Of a stretch of 64,000 nt of DNA, positions 41,577-53,157 are shown one piece after another; the first letter of the stretch is position 1, and every line of letters begins with the position of its first letter. This DNA is from Archangium sp. (GTDB taxonomy: Bacteria; Myxococcota; Myxococcia; Myxococcales; Myxococcaceae), in assembly GCA_030695565.1 (NCBI GenBank), contig JAUYRZ010000048.1, forward strand, positions 124,001 through 188,000, given 5' to 3'. Both the position numbers and the translations under genes were made by a program. The notes under the pieces are model-generated. The model had not been told where the DNA came from. It made no database searches and saw nothing but the letters and a program-made list of their open reading frames with translations.

Positions 41577-43016
41577 TCAGTCGACGCGCTCGAAGACCTT
41601 CACCCTGGCGCTGTGCCTGAGCTCGAAACGATGCCCCCGGAACTCCACGTGCTCCGGGTCGACCGCGGTGACCTCCTGCGTTCGCACCATCTTCCCTTCA
41701 TCGAAGAGCATCAACCAACGCGGCTCACGGGTGCCGAGCAACTCGGCATAGCGATCGTGACGGCGCCGCACCTGGTTCTCGAAGGAGAAGCCCGAGAAGT
41801 ACGTGATGATCAGATCGTTGAACTCGCGCGGATCTTCGTCGGCGATCAGCAGGCCGCCCCTCGGAGCCGCGTTCGCCTGAAACCAATCCGTCGAGACGCG
41901 CACCGAAGGCTCGAGCCGTGAGGTCGCTGAGATCGATCGCATCGTGTACGACCAGCGCGAGTTGGGCTCGAAGGCGTAGACGGCAAGTCCCACGCACCAG
42001 ACCGCGGCGATGGTCACGGAGGCCCAGGCCAACCGCGGCCCCTGCTTCGCCAGCCCCCACCCCGCGAACGGGAGGAGCAACAGCACCTCCTTCATGGTGA
42101 AGCGCGCGAGCGGCGCGAAGCTCGCAGTGACCGCGCTGCGAAACGTGTACAGCACCATCGGCACGAGGATCAGCAGCACCAGCCAGCGCAGCTCGGGCCG
42201 CTCCTTCCACGAGCGACCCATCGTCACGGCGCCGGCGACCGCGAAGAACGGCGTGAGCATGAACACCGCCGCGCCCGGCCAGAAGAAGAGACAGATCAGC
42301 CGATACGGCCCTTCGTCCCAGATGCGCGCTTCACGGGGCCACCAGTCGCGATGGAACTGATCGATGAACCGAATCGGATAGAGCGCGTCGCCCTGCCCCA
42401 CCTGATTGCCGATGAGCCAGAAGATCGCAAAGGCGCTGGCCGCCGCACCGAAGCCCACCGCCTTCGCGAAGCTCCGTGAACGCCACAACTCCACGGCCGC
42501 GAGGAGCGGCACCAACAACCACGAGTCGTACCGCGTCGCGCACGCGAGATTGAGCATCAGCACCGCGGCAACGCGGCGCTCCGCATCGAAGAAGGCGACG
42601 GCGCTCATCACCAGCAGCAGGTTCAGCGCCTCGCTCGCCGAGGTGGTCGAGCATTGAACGTGCAAGCCCCAGAACGCGAAGCCGAGCACCGCGAACGTTG
42701 CAGCCGAGTCACCGAACCTTCGTGCGGTGAAGGAATGCAGCGGCCACGCGGTGAGCGCGCCCACCAGCAGGCTGAGCACCCGCCCCGCGTGGAGCAACGA
42801 CGGCCAGATCAGCTCCGCTGCCGCGAGCAGGTAGAGATGCAGCGGGCCGAACTGGCGCGCCCCGTCATCGAAGCTGGTCAGGAAGTGCGGTGCGTCGAGC
42901 CAGCGATGGGCGATCCACGTGCGAGCGATCGCGTCACCCGCGAGGTTCTCGTTCACGAACAGCACGGCGAGACGCGGCAAGAGCACCGCCGCCGCCAGCC
43001 ACCACCCGCGCTTCAT
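41577..43016 (-). CDS. GT-C type glycosyltransferase family 39-like membrane protein
   Basis: 479 residues with about ten transmembrane helices (for example WWLAAAVLLPRLAVLFV; LLSLLVGALTAWPLHSF; FFWPGAAVFMLTPFFAVAGA; MVLYTFR). The first loop has NENLAGDAIARTWIAHRWLD; an acidic residue here fits the GT-C catalytic loop, as in ArnT/PMT-type enzymes. The C-terminal soluble domain (about 375-479) faces the periplasm. The sugar and acceptor are unknown. Its start overlaps the stop of the kinase gene by four bases, so it is translated from the kinase operon. Confidence 0.75.
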   Translation of the reverse strand: MKRGWWLAAAVLLPRLAVLFVNENLAGDAIARTWIAHRWLDAPHFLTSFDDGARQFGPLHLYLLAAAELIWPSLLHAGRVLSLLVGALTAWPLHSFTARRFGDSAATFAVLGFAFWGLHVQCSTTSASEALNLLLVMSAVAFFDAERRVAAVLMLNLACATRYDSWLLVPLLAAVELWRSRSFAKAVGFGAAASAFAIFWLIGNQVGQGDALYPIRFIDQFHRDWWPREARIWDEGPYRLICLFFWPGAAVFMLTPFFAVAGAVTMGRSWKERPELRWLVLLILVPMVLYTFRSAVTASFAPLARFTMKEVLLLLPFAGWGLAKQGPRLAWASVTIAAVWCVGLAVYAFEPNSRWSYTMRSISATSRLEPSVRVSTDWFQANAAPRGGLLIADEDPREFNDLIITYFSGFSFENQVRRRHDRYAELLGTREPRWLMLFDEGKMVRTQEVTAVDPEHVEFRGHRFELRHSARVKVFERVD

Positions 43017-46000
43017 CCCTCGCGTCCGTTATCGGCCAGCGCACCCCGAAGCGAGCGCAGCGCGGCACGAACGTGTTCAGAGCGCTCCGCCGGAGAAGGC
43101 GTGCCCGAAGGATGCGCATCATCTGCCGCGCCGGGCCGCTCCACGTGCGCGATGCGCTTCAAGATGCGCTCGTCGAGTACGGCCGCCTGGTGACCCGAGC
43201 CCGTACGAAGCGCGTGACCCAACTCGAGATGGGCCCGGTACAGATCGAGCGCATCGAGGAACGAGAGATCGCCGACCTCGGTCAGCATGCGCGTGGCCTC
43301 GGCCATGTCTTCTTCGGCCGTCTCGAGATCACTCAAGAGCGCTTCCGCGGCAGCGCGCACGCCGAGCGCGAGACCGGTGTAGCGAAGGTCACCCACTTCC
43401 CTGAGCACGTCGATCGCTTCAGGCAGCCGCCGCATCGCGTCGTCGTACTCGCCGTACTGCAGGTGCAACGAAGCGAGGGACAGCAAGGTGGCGCCTTCAA
43501 AACGCCGCGCGCCGACGTCACGCAGAATCTCCAGCGCGCTCTCGTAATGCGCGAGGGCCTGGCCCGGCTGCTCGAGCTCGGCGGCGAGATCGCCCAGGTT
43601 GATGTGGCTGATGCCTTCGGAGCGCCGGCTGCCGAGCTCGCGGTGAATGGCGAGCGCCGCCTGGTAATTCGCGCGCGCGGCCTTGAGCAGCCCCAGCGCC
43701 TGCTGCAGCACGCCCAGGTTGGCGAGCGTGATGCCCTCGTAGCGGCGATCGCGCGCGGCCCGGTGGATCTCCAGCGCCTTGTTGTACGTCTCCAGCGCGG
43801 CGCCCTCTTCACCCAGCTCGTGCTGGAGCGCGCCCACGTTGCTCACGGCGCGGCCTTCCATGCGCAGATCGCCGACCTGCTTGAGCAGCTCGAGGGCCCG
43901 CTCGAACCGAATCCGGGCTTCTTTGCGCTGCCCCTTCTGCCGCTCGACCATCGCGCGAATGAGCGTGATGCGGCCCAGCGCCGCCTTGTCGCGCGACGCC
44001 GAGGCGAGCTGCTCGGCTTCGATGAGATCGCCCTCGGCGTCGATGGCCCGACCGCGTGCGAGGCGCGCCCTGCTGCGGGTCTCCAGCGCAGCGGCGCGTG
44101 GACCGGGCTCCTGCAGCTGATCGATCACCGCGTCGAGCATGTGCAGATGCACGCCGAATGGCCCGCGCATGGTGAGCAGCGGATCGAGTGAGATCACCGC
44201 GCTCAACGCGACGGCGGGTTGGCCCACTTCGAGCGCGCGCTGGAAGACCGCGTTCAAGTTCTCGCGTTCGAGGTCGAGGCTGTCGAGGAACACCTTGCCG
44301 CTCTCAGCCGCCGAAGCGAGCTTGCTGCCGAGCCGGGTGAAGTACGCCGAGTGCCGCTCCAGCGCCTGCTGGTGCTCAGGCATGCTCTGCAGCTTCTCCT
44401 TCGCGTACTCACGAATGCTCTCGTACAGGCCGAAGCGCGTCTGCCCTTCGTCGCCAGTGGGAAAGTAGGCGCGCACGAGTGACTTGGTGCGCAGGGTCAT
44501 CAGCGCTTCGAGCGAGGCGCCTTCAGGCGCGCCCGGCAACGCCACGACCTCTTCCACCGCTTCAGCCGACAGACCACCGCGGAACACGGACAGCTGGGCC
44601 AACGCCGATGACTCGGCAGGCGAGAGGTTGTTCCACGACCAGTCGATGGCGCCGCGCAGGGTGGCCTGGCGATCGACGGTGCCCTTGCGATCGACCAACA
44701 CATCGAACCGGCGCGGCAAGCGCTGAACGAGCTGCGCCGGGCTGAGCACCGACATGCGGCTGGCCGCCAGTTCGATCGCCAGCGGCATGCCGTCGAGCTG
44801 CTTGACGATCTCCGCGATGGCCATCAGCTCGGTCTCGGTCGGCTCCCAGCCCGGCCGAGCGCCGCGCGAGCGTTCGATGAAGAGCTCCACGGCTTCGGCC
44901 GAGCGGGTGTCTCTCGCTTCACGCGGGGTGCGCAGCGGGGGCACTTCGAAGACGGTCTCGTCGGAGACGCGCAGCAGCTCACGTGAGGTGACGACGAAAC
45001 GCGCGTGCGGGGCCATCGCCAACCAGGCGCCCAGCGTGGCCGCGGCGGCGCCCACCACCTGCTCGAAGTTGTCGAGCACGACCAAGGTCTCACCACGCGC
45101 GAGGATGGCGTGGCCGAGCTGCTTGACCGGATCGTTGGGCATCAGCGGCACACCGAGCGCGCGCGCGACCGCGGCACACACGCCGTCCCGATCGGTCGCG
45201 TCGGTCAGATCGCAGAACCACACACCACCGCGCCGCCGCCCCTTTTCATTGACCGACTGAAAGTGCGTGACCAGCTGAGAGCCGAACTGCAGTGAGAGGC
45301 GCGTCTTGCCGGTCCCCCCCGGCCCCAGCAGCGTGAGCAGCCGCGCGCCCTGACGAAAGAGCTGATGCAGATCGGCCAGCTCGGCGACGCGGCCCACGAA
45401 GGTGGTCGCCTGCGGGCCGATGTTGGTGGGCCGCCCGGAGACCTGGGTGAGGATCTCCTTGAGCTGCGCGAGCGACTTCTCGCCGCTGGGATCCTTCTTG
45501 GCGTGGGCGCGGCTCGGGCGCGGCCTGACGTGATTGCTCACCCGGCTGGGCGACTCGGCGACGGTGTCTTTCTCCTGCGACTCGAGCTGGGTCGCCTCGC
45601 CGCTGTCAGACGAGTCAACCGCGACGCTGTCGGGCTCGTCGTCCTCCATGCCCGCGATGTCGTCGTACTCGTGCATCCACTTGGCGATGTCGGGGGGCGG
45701 CAGCCCGGCCAGCACCGAGGAGAGCGCCTCGCGGAAGGCCTCAGCGGTCGGGTAGCGATCGCGCGGCTCTTTTCTCAGCGCCTTCATCACCACGCGATCG
45801 AGCGCCTCGGGCACGTCGTCGCGCAGGCTCGAAGGCAGCGGCACCATCGCCTCGCGCACCAGCTTGAGCGTGACCGCGTCGGTCTTGCCGCGGAACAGGT
45901 ACCGGGCGCAGATCATCTCCCAGAGCACGATGCCCAGGGCGAAGACGTCGGTGCGTGGATCGACGGGCTTGGCGTGCGCCTGCTCCGGCGCCATGTACGG

Positions 46001-46546
46001 GAACTTGCCCTTGAGGATGCCGGTGCCCGTCTGCACCGATTTGTTCGCCGCCTTCGCGACGCCGAAGTCGATCAGCTTCACCTCGCCGCTGCGCCCGATG
46101 AGGATGTTGTGCGGCGAGACGTCGCGGTGCACCACGTGGAGCGAGCGGCCCTGCGCGTCGGTCGCTCCGTGCGCATGGGAGAGCCCCCGGGCGATCTCCA
46201 CCGCGACCCCGATGGCCACCTCGAGCGGGAGGTGGTGGCCCAGCTCGCGGGCTCGTTTGAGCAGCTCGCGCAGGTCCTTGCCGGCGACCAGCTCCATCGA
46301 GACGAACCAGGTGCCTTCGACCTCTCCCAGCTCGTGAATGCGGGCGATGTTGGGGTGAATCAGGCGCGAGGCGATGCGCGTCTCGTCGAGGAACAGGCGG
46401 AGGAACCGCGGGTTCTCCGTGAGGTGCGGGAGGATGCGCTTGAGCACCACGTCTTCGTTGGTGGCGGTCCGCGCGAGGAACACCTCGCCCATGCCCCCCG
46501 CGCCCAGGCGCTTGACCAGCGTGTAACGGCCGAAGACATCGCCCAT
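43013..46546 (-). CDS. Ser/Thr protein kinase with STAND ATPase and TPR tail
   Basis: 1177 residues. Residues 8-270 are a Hanks-type kinase: LGAGGMGEVFLA (P-loop), VVLKRIL (Lys), HRDVSPHNILI (catalytic loop, with Ser instead of the common Lys), IDFGVAK and MAPEQ. A Ser/Asp/Glu-rich linker follows. From about 385 comes a STAND/LuxR-family ATPase: FVGRVAELADLHQLF, LLGPGGTGKTRLSLQF (Walker A), LVVLDNFEQV (Walker B), FVVTSRELL (sensor). From about 750 to 1130 there are many TPR units (GHIDHINLG-like, for example ISHINLGDLAAELEQPGQAL). It probably senses a signal through the TPRs and phosphorylates targets. No transmembrane helix. Confidence 0.9.
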   Translation of the reverse strand: MGDVFGRYTLVKRLGAGGMGEVFLARTATNEDVVLKRILPHLTENPRFLRLFLDETRIASRLIHPNIARIHELGEVEGTWFVSMELVAGKDLRELLKRARELGHHLPLEVAIGVAVEIARGLSHAHGATDAQGRSLHVVHRDVSPHNILIGRSGEVKLIDFGVAKAANKSVQTGTGILKGKFPYMAPEQAHAKPVDPRTDVFALGIVLWEMICARYLFRGKTDAVTLKLVREAMVPLPSSLRDDVPEALDRVVMKALRKEPRDRYPTAEAFREALSSVLAGLPPPDIAKWMHEYDDIAGMEDDEPDSVAVDSSDSGEATQLESQEKDTVAESPSRVSNHVRPRPSRAHAKKDPSGEKSLAQLKEILTQVSGRPTNIGPQATTFVGRVAELADLHQLFRQGARLLTLLGPGGTGKTRLSLQFGSQLVTHFQSVNEKGRRRGGVWFCDLTDATDRDGVCAAVARALGVPLMPNDPVKQLGHAILARGETLVVLDNFEQVVGAAAATLGAWLAMAPHARFVVTSRELLRVSDETVFEVPPLRTPREARDTRSAEAVELFIERSRGARPGWEPTETELMAIAEIVKQLDGMPLAIELAASRMSVLSPAQLVQRLPRRFDVLVDRKGTVDRQATLRGAIDWSWNNLSPAESSALAQLSVFRGGLSAEAVEEVVALPGAPEGASLEALMTLRTKSLVRAYFPTGDEGQTRFGLYESIREYAKEKLQSMPEHQQALERHSAYFTRLGSKLASAAESGKVFLDSLDLERENLNAVFQRALEVGQPAVALSAVISLDPLLTMRGPFGVHLHMLDAVIDQLQEPGPRAAALETRSRARLARGRAIDAEGDLIEAEQLASASRDKAALGRITLIRAMVERQKGQRKEARIRFERALELLKQVGDLRMEGRAVSNVGALQHELGEEGAALETYNKALEIHRAARDRRYEGITLANLGVLQQALGLLKAARANYQAALAIHRELGSRRSEGISHINLGDLAAELEQPGQALAHYESALEILRDVGARRFEGATLLSLASLHLQYGEYDDAMRRLPEAIDVLREVGDLRYTGLALGVRAAAEALLSDLETAEEDMAEATRMLTEVGDLSFLDALDLYRAHLELGHALRTGSGHQAAVLDERILKRIAHVERPGAADDAHPSGTPSPAERSEHVRAALRSLRGALADNGREG

Positions 46547-46636
46547 CGACGGTGCAAGTTATCGGGAAAACAGAGCTTTCACCGGATTTTTCATGCAGCG
46601 CAACTATCGGGCCGGCCGTGCGACAATGTGAGGAAC

Positions 46637-47968
46637 ATGCCTATCGATCCGAAGGTCCGCATCGCTGCCCCGACTGTTCGCGTGACCACGCCCGCTCCGG
46701 CCCCGGTCAAGCCGCAGGTCACCACGCAGCCCCAGCTGAACACGGGCTTCAGGGCCGCGAGCACGTTCGATGGCGGCCGGCCGGTCATCAAGCGTGACGG
46801 CATTCCTGACGACAGCATTGGGCGCCGCACCAAGAATGGCATCGCGGACGACGGCATCGGCCGCGCGAAGACCAACGGCATCGCGGATGACGGGATCGGC
46901 CGCGCCAAGACCGGGGGCATCGCAGACGACGGCATCGGCAGCTACGAAGCCGCGCTCGATTCATTGGTCGGCCGCAACGACACCGCTGACAGCCTCGCCC
47001 TTCGAAACGCCATCTACGAGCGCCTCGAGACACCCGGTTTCCTGAAGGGCAGCGGCACGGTGCCTTCGCAGGTCGCTGCGTTCGCCAAGACGATGGGGCT
47101 CACCAAGACTCAACTCGGCCAGGTCGACACGATCCTGAAGGGGGCCACCCAGGAGACCGCCACGCTGCTCGGCGCGTTGCTCGAGAAGACCCCCGAGGTG
47201 CTCTCCACGGTCGACGGCAAAGGCAAGAACGCGCTGGAGCACCTCGCGCGCCTCGCGCAGCAGCCGCTGAACCCGAAGATCGCTGGCGACACGAACAAGG
47301 GCGAGCTGCTCGCTTCGGTGCTGCGCGACATCGTCAACCCGAACCGCATCGATCAAGGCGACGCGCCCACCTGCACGGTGACCTCGATGCAGTTCGAGCT
47401 CGTGACGGATGAGCCTGCCGAATACACCCGGCTGATCGCCGACCTGAGCGGGCCTGATGGCCGCGCGAAGATGCGTGGTGGTTCGAACCTCGAGCTCGAG
47501 GCCGGTGACGCGGGCGCGCGCGATGGCCGCTCGATCAGCGGGGCGCTCTTTCAGACCGCGGCGATGGAGTTCGGCAACGGCCGCGACGCTCAGTTCGATC
47601 CCTACGCGGGCAAGTCGGTGAACACCAAGACGGGCGCCGAGCAGCGCGGCCTCAAGCCGGCGCAGCAGACCCAGGTGCTCCGCCAGCTGTTCGGGGTCAA
47701 CTACGAGTCGAAGAACTTCCTCTCCGAAGCGGAAGGCGCGAAGGCGCTGGAGAAGCTCCGTACCGTCGACACCCGCGGCGCGCAAAATCGCCCGATCATC
47801 CTCCAGCTCGACCAGGGCGCCTTCAACCACGCCGTGACCTTCGAGCGCATCAGCGAGAAGCGCGTGTTCTTCCGCGATCCGTACGGTGTGCTGCGTTCGA
47901 TGCCCGAGCAGCAGTTCCCGAAGTTCGTGATGGCGGTCAACGCGCCTCGCGATCTCAACATCGTCTAA
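46637..47968 (+). CDS. Papain-fold protease-like protein with 13-residue tandem repeats
   Basis: 443 residues from ATG 46637, AGGA just upstream. The frame is open far upstream, but that is the shadow of the kinase gene. Residues 1-50 are a Pro/Thr/Val-rich leader without signal features. Residues 55-101 carry four copies of G-I-(A/P)-D-D-(G/S)-I-G at exactly 13-residue spacing. The C-terminal 220 residues show a Cys-His-Asp set in papain-like order: Cys246 in GDAPTCTVTSMQFEL, His398 in FNHAVTFERI and Asp414 in FRDPYG. A protease or transglutaminase-like function is likely. It is not obviously exported by Sec. Confidence 0.65.
   Translation: MPIDPKVRIAAPTVRVTTPAPAPVKPQVTTQPQLNTGFRAASTFDGGRPVIKRDGIPDDSIGRRTKNGIADDGIGRAKTNGIADDGIGRAKTGGIADDGIGSYEAALDSLVGRNDTADSLALRNAIYERLETPGFLKGSGTVPSQVAAFAKTMGLTKTQLGQVDTILKGATQETATLLGALLEKTPEVLSTVDGKGKNALEHLARLAQQPLNPKIAGDTNKGELLASVLRDIVNPNRIDQGDAPTCTVTSMQFELVTDEPAEYTRLIADLSGPDGRAKMRGGSNLELEAGDAGARDGRSISGALFQTAAMEFGNGRDAQFDPYAGKSVNTKTGAEQRGLKPAQQTQVLRQLFGVNYESKNFLSEAEGAKALEKLRTVDTRGAQNRPIILQLDQGAFNHAVTFERISEKRVFFRDPYGVLRSMPEQQFPKFVMAVNAPRDLNIV
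46799..46939 (+). repeat. Four tandem 39-base coding repeats (GIADDGIG units)
   Basis: Units begin at residues 55, 68, 81 and 94 of the protease-like protein. The last three are nearly identical in DNA; the first is degenerate (GIPDDSIG). Length changes by slippage or recombination between strains would be expected. Confidence 0.9.
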
Positions 47969-47981
47969 AGTGACGAAGCCG

Positions 47982-48007
47982 CGAAGCGCTGCGTAGGCTG
48001 CGCTTCG
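47982..48007 (+). promoter_or_regulatory. Perfect stem-loop abutting the start codon of the peptide-binding lipoprotein
   Basis: CGAAGCGC (47982-47989) and GCGCTTCG (48000-48007) pair perfectly around a 10-base loop; the last base is the G of the GTG start. No T-run follows, so it is either a weak terminator for the protease-like gene or a translational control hairpin. Confidence 0.45.
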
Positions 48008-49635
48008 TGAGGCTCTGCACCCTTCTTCTCTGTCTGAGCGCCCTCGTCGGGTGCAAATCGAGTTCGTCTGCTGACGCGGCGCTCGCTGAGCCGGTGTCGC
48101 CTGCCTGGCTCGAAGGCACGCTGCCCCCCGAGACCACCGCTCCCCGCGACGGCGGCACGTTGACCGTGCGGGTGATGAACGAGCCGGCGTGCCTCAATCA
48201 CCTGGCCGACAATTGCCGCGACGGTTGGGTCAGCCGGATGACCAACCGGCTGGTGACGCAGACGTTGATCGCCCCCTCTGCGACCGATGCCACCTTGCGG
48301 CCCGAGCTCGCTTCGGAGTGGCTGGAGACCGAAGACCACACCGTCAGCACTTTCACGCTGCGCTCCGGCTCGAGCTTCTCTGACGGCAGCCCGCTCACTT
48401 CGGCTGACGTGATCGCCACGCTCGACGCGGTGATGGATGTGAAGCGGCCGACCGGCGCCATCCGCGGTGAGTTCTCGGCGCTGGGCTCGTGGAAGGCCCT
48501 CGACGCCACCCACGTTCAGCTCACCTGGAGCAAACCTTCGCCGTTCGCCCTGCGCGCGCTGGCAAGGCTTCCGATTCTCAGCAGTAAGGAGCTCGCGGGT
48601 GATTGGACGAAGGTGCAGCCGATCGGCACCGGGCCGTTCGTGGTCGAGAAGTGGGAGCGCGGCCAGTCACTCACCTTGCTGCGGCGGCCCGGCGGGGCGG
48701 CGTACCTCGAGCGCATCGTCTTTCGTTTCGTGAAGGACCACACCGCCGCCGGCGCCATGTTCGAACGGGGCGAGTTCGACCTGATGACCAGCATCACGCC
48801 CGCGTTGTGGCGCAGCCTGGAAGGTCCCCAGAGTGCCTGGGCCCGGCGCGACTGGAACCGCATCAAGAGCCTCGACAACAGCTACTCGTACATCGCGTGG
48901 AACGAAGCGCGCCCCTTCTTCGCCGACGTGCGTGTGCGGCGTGCGCTCGCGCATCTCTACGACACGCGGCTCATCACGAAGATGGTCGACCTCGATCTCG
49001 AGCTGCCCACCACCTGCCCGTATTTCCGCGAGGGCGGCTCGTGCGATCCGCAGGTCAAGCCGCTGTCGTTCTCTCCGGAGACCGCGCGTGCGTTGCTGGC
49101 CGATGCCGGATTTCAAGACACCGACGACGACGGCGTGCTCGAGCGTGACGGCGTGCCGCTGCGTTTCTCGTTCCTGCTCCCCTCCACGCAGGTGCGCCTG
49201 GGCAAGCTGGTGCCGATGCTCCAGGAGCAGTTCAAGCCCGTGGGCATCGAGCTGCAGATCGAAAAAGTCGAGACCTCGTCACTCTCGGCGCGCGTGGCGA
49301 AGCGCGACTTCGACGTGGTGAGCCGCTTGTGGACCGAGTTCGACCGCGAGCAGGATCTCTATCCGATGTTCCACTCCAGTCAGATCGATGGAGGCTCGAA
49401 CTGGGTCGGGTATTCGAACCCCGAAGTCGACAGCCTGATCGAGCAGGTACGCGCTGAGTTCGACGTTCCGAAGCGGCACCAGCTCGAACAGGCCCTGCAC
49501 GCAACGCTCTACCGCGATCAGCCCTATCTGTTCATGACCACTCGGCAGTCCCTCGATGCGTCGAAGCGCCGCGTGCACGGATTGCAGCCGTCACTGCTCT
49601 GGTACGACCTTCGGGCAGTGTGGGTTTCAGACTGA
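48007..49635 (+). CDS. Peptide/oligopeptide ABC transporter substrate-binding lipoprotein (SBP_bac_5)
   Basis: 542 residues, GTG start, signal peptide with lipobox LSALVGCKSS. The family 5 substrate-binding fold is clear: GGTLTVRVMNEPACLNHL, LRPELASEWLE, FTLRSGSSFSDGSPLTSADV, PIGTGPFVVEKWERG, RVRRALAHLYDTRLI and the C-terminal NPEVDSLIEQVRAEFD. It should bind peptides in the periplasm. No permease or ATPase genes are next to it, so it is an orphan binding protein or works with a distant transporter. There is no Shine-Dalgarno sequence; a perfect hairpin ends at its start codon. Confidence 0.85.
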   Translation: MRLCTLLLCLSALVGCKSSSSADAALAEPVSPAWLEGTLPPETTAPRDGGTLTVRVMNEPACLNHLADNCRDGWVSRMTNRLVTQTLIAPSATDATLRPELASEWLETEDHTVSTFTLRSGSSFSDGSPLTSADVIATLDAVMDVKRPTGAIRGEFSALGSWKALDATHVQLTWSKPSPFALRALARLPILSSKELAGDWTKVQPIGTGPFVVEKWERGQSLTLLRRPGGAAYLERIVFRFVKDHTAAGAMFERGEFDLMTSITPALWRSLEGPQSAWARRDWNRIKSLDNSYSYIAWNEARPFFADVRVRRALAHLYDTRLITKMVDLDLELPTTCPYFREGGSCDPQVKPLSFSPETARALLADAGFQDTDDDGVLERDGVPLRFSFLLPSTQVRLGKLVPMLQEQFKPVGIELQIEKVETSSLSARVAKRDFDVVSRLWTEFDREQDLYPMFHSSQIDGGSNWVGYSNPEVDSLIEQVRAEFDVPKRHQLEQALHATLYRDQPYLFMTTRQSLDASKRRVHGLQPSLLWYDLRAVWVSD

Positions 49636-49764
49636 CTAGGCACGGCGCGTGTTCCTCTGCTTTATTTCGAATAGTTCCTCGCCCCGCGCAGCAACCCGCG
49701 GTCCCAACCCGCGGCGGGGGAGACCGAATGATTTCGGCACACGGGCAAGGGACCCCTCAACAAC

Positions 49765-51825
<2,061 letters not shown>

Positions 51826-51830
51826 GCGCC

Positions 51831-52940
<1,110 letters not shown>

Positions 52941-52941
52941 C

Positions 52942-53154
52942 GTGCTCTGGGGCAAGAAGAAGAAAACCTCGGTGGCCGCGGCGACCGCGACTGTTCAGCA
53001 GACCACCCTGCCCGGCTTCTTCTGCTTCGGCTGCCGGGAGCTCATCGCCGAGCGGCCTTGCGATGCGTGCGACCGGGAGACGGAGATCTTCGAAGTGACG
53101 ACGGAAACCGATCGGCGGCTGCTGGTGAGCCGCCTGGCTCTAGAAGGCACGTAA
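52942..53154 (+). CDS. Small zinc-ribbon-like protein between yeaH and spoVR
   Basis: 70 residues, GTG start one base after the yeaH stop. The N-terminus is Lys-rich (MLWGKKKKTSVAAATATV). Cys28, 31, 40 and 43 make a CxxC-x8-CxxC zinc ribbon (CFGCRELIAERPCDACD). The C-terminal part is a short beta/helix segment (ETDRRLLVSRLALEGT). It ends 3 bases before the spoVR start, so it is an embedded member of the operon. I do not know it as a standard part of the prkA-yeaH-spoVR set. Confidence 0.75.
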   Translation: MLWGKKKKTSVAAATATVQQTTLPGFFCFGCRELIAERPCDACDRETEIFEVTTETDRRLLVSRLALEGT

Positions 53155-53157
53155 GCG

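Noticed and set aside
45365-46636. Upstream 424-codon extension of the repeat protease frame
   Set aside because: It lies opposite the kinase domain and has shadow composition; the true start has AGGA and a sensible N-terminus at 46637.
46799-46939. CRISPR-like array
   Set aside because: The 39-base repeats are in frame, adjacent with no spacers and encode a regular protein repeat.
49636-49764. Sigma-54 promoter before prkA, as reported for E. coli yeaGH
   Set aside because: GGCAC is present at 49638 but no GC element at the correct 10-base spacing; not supported.
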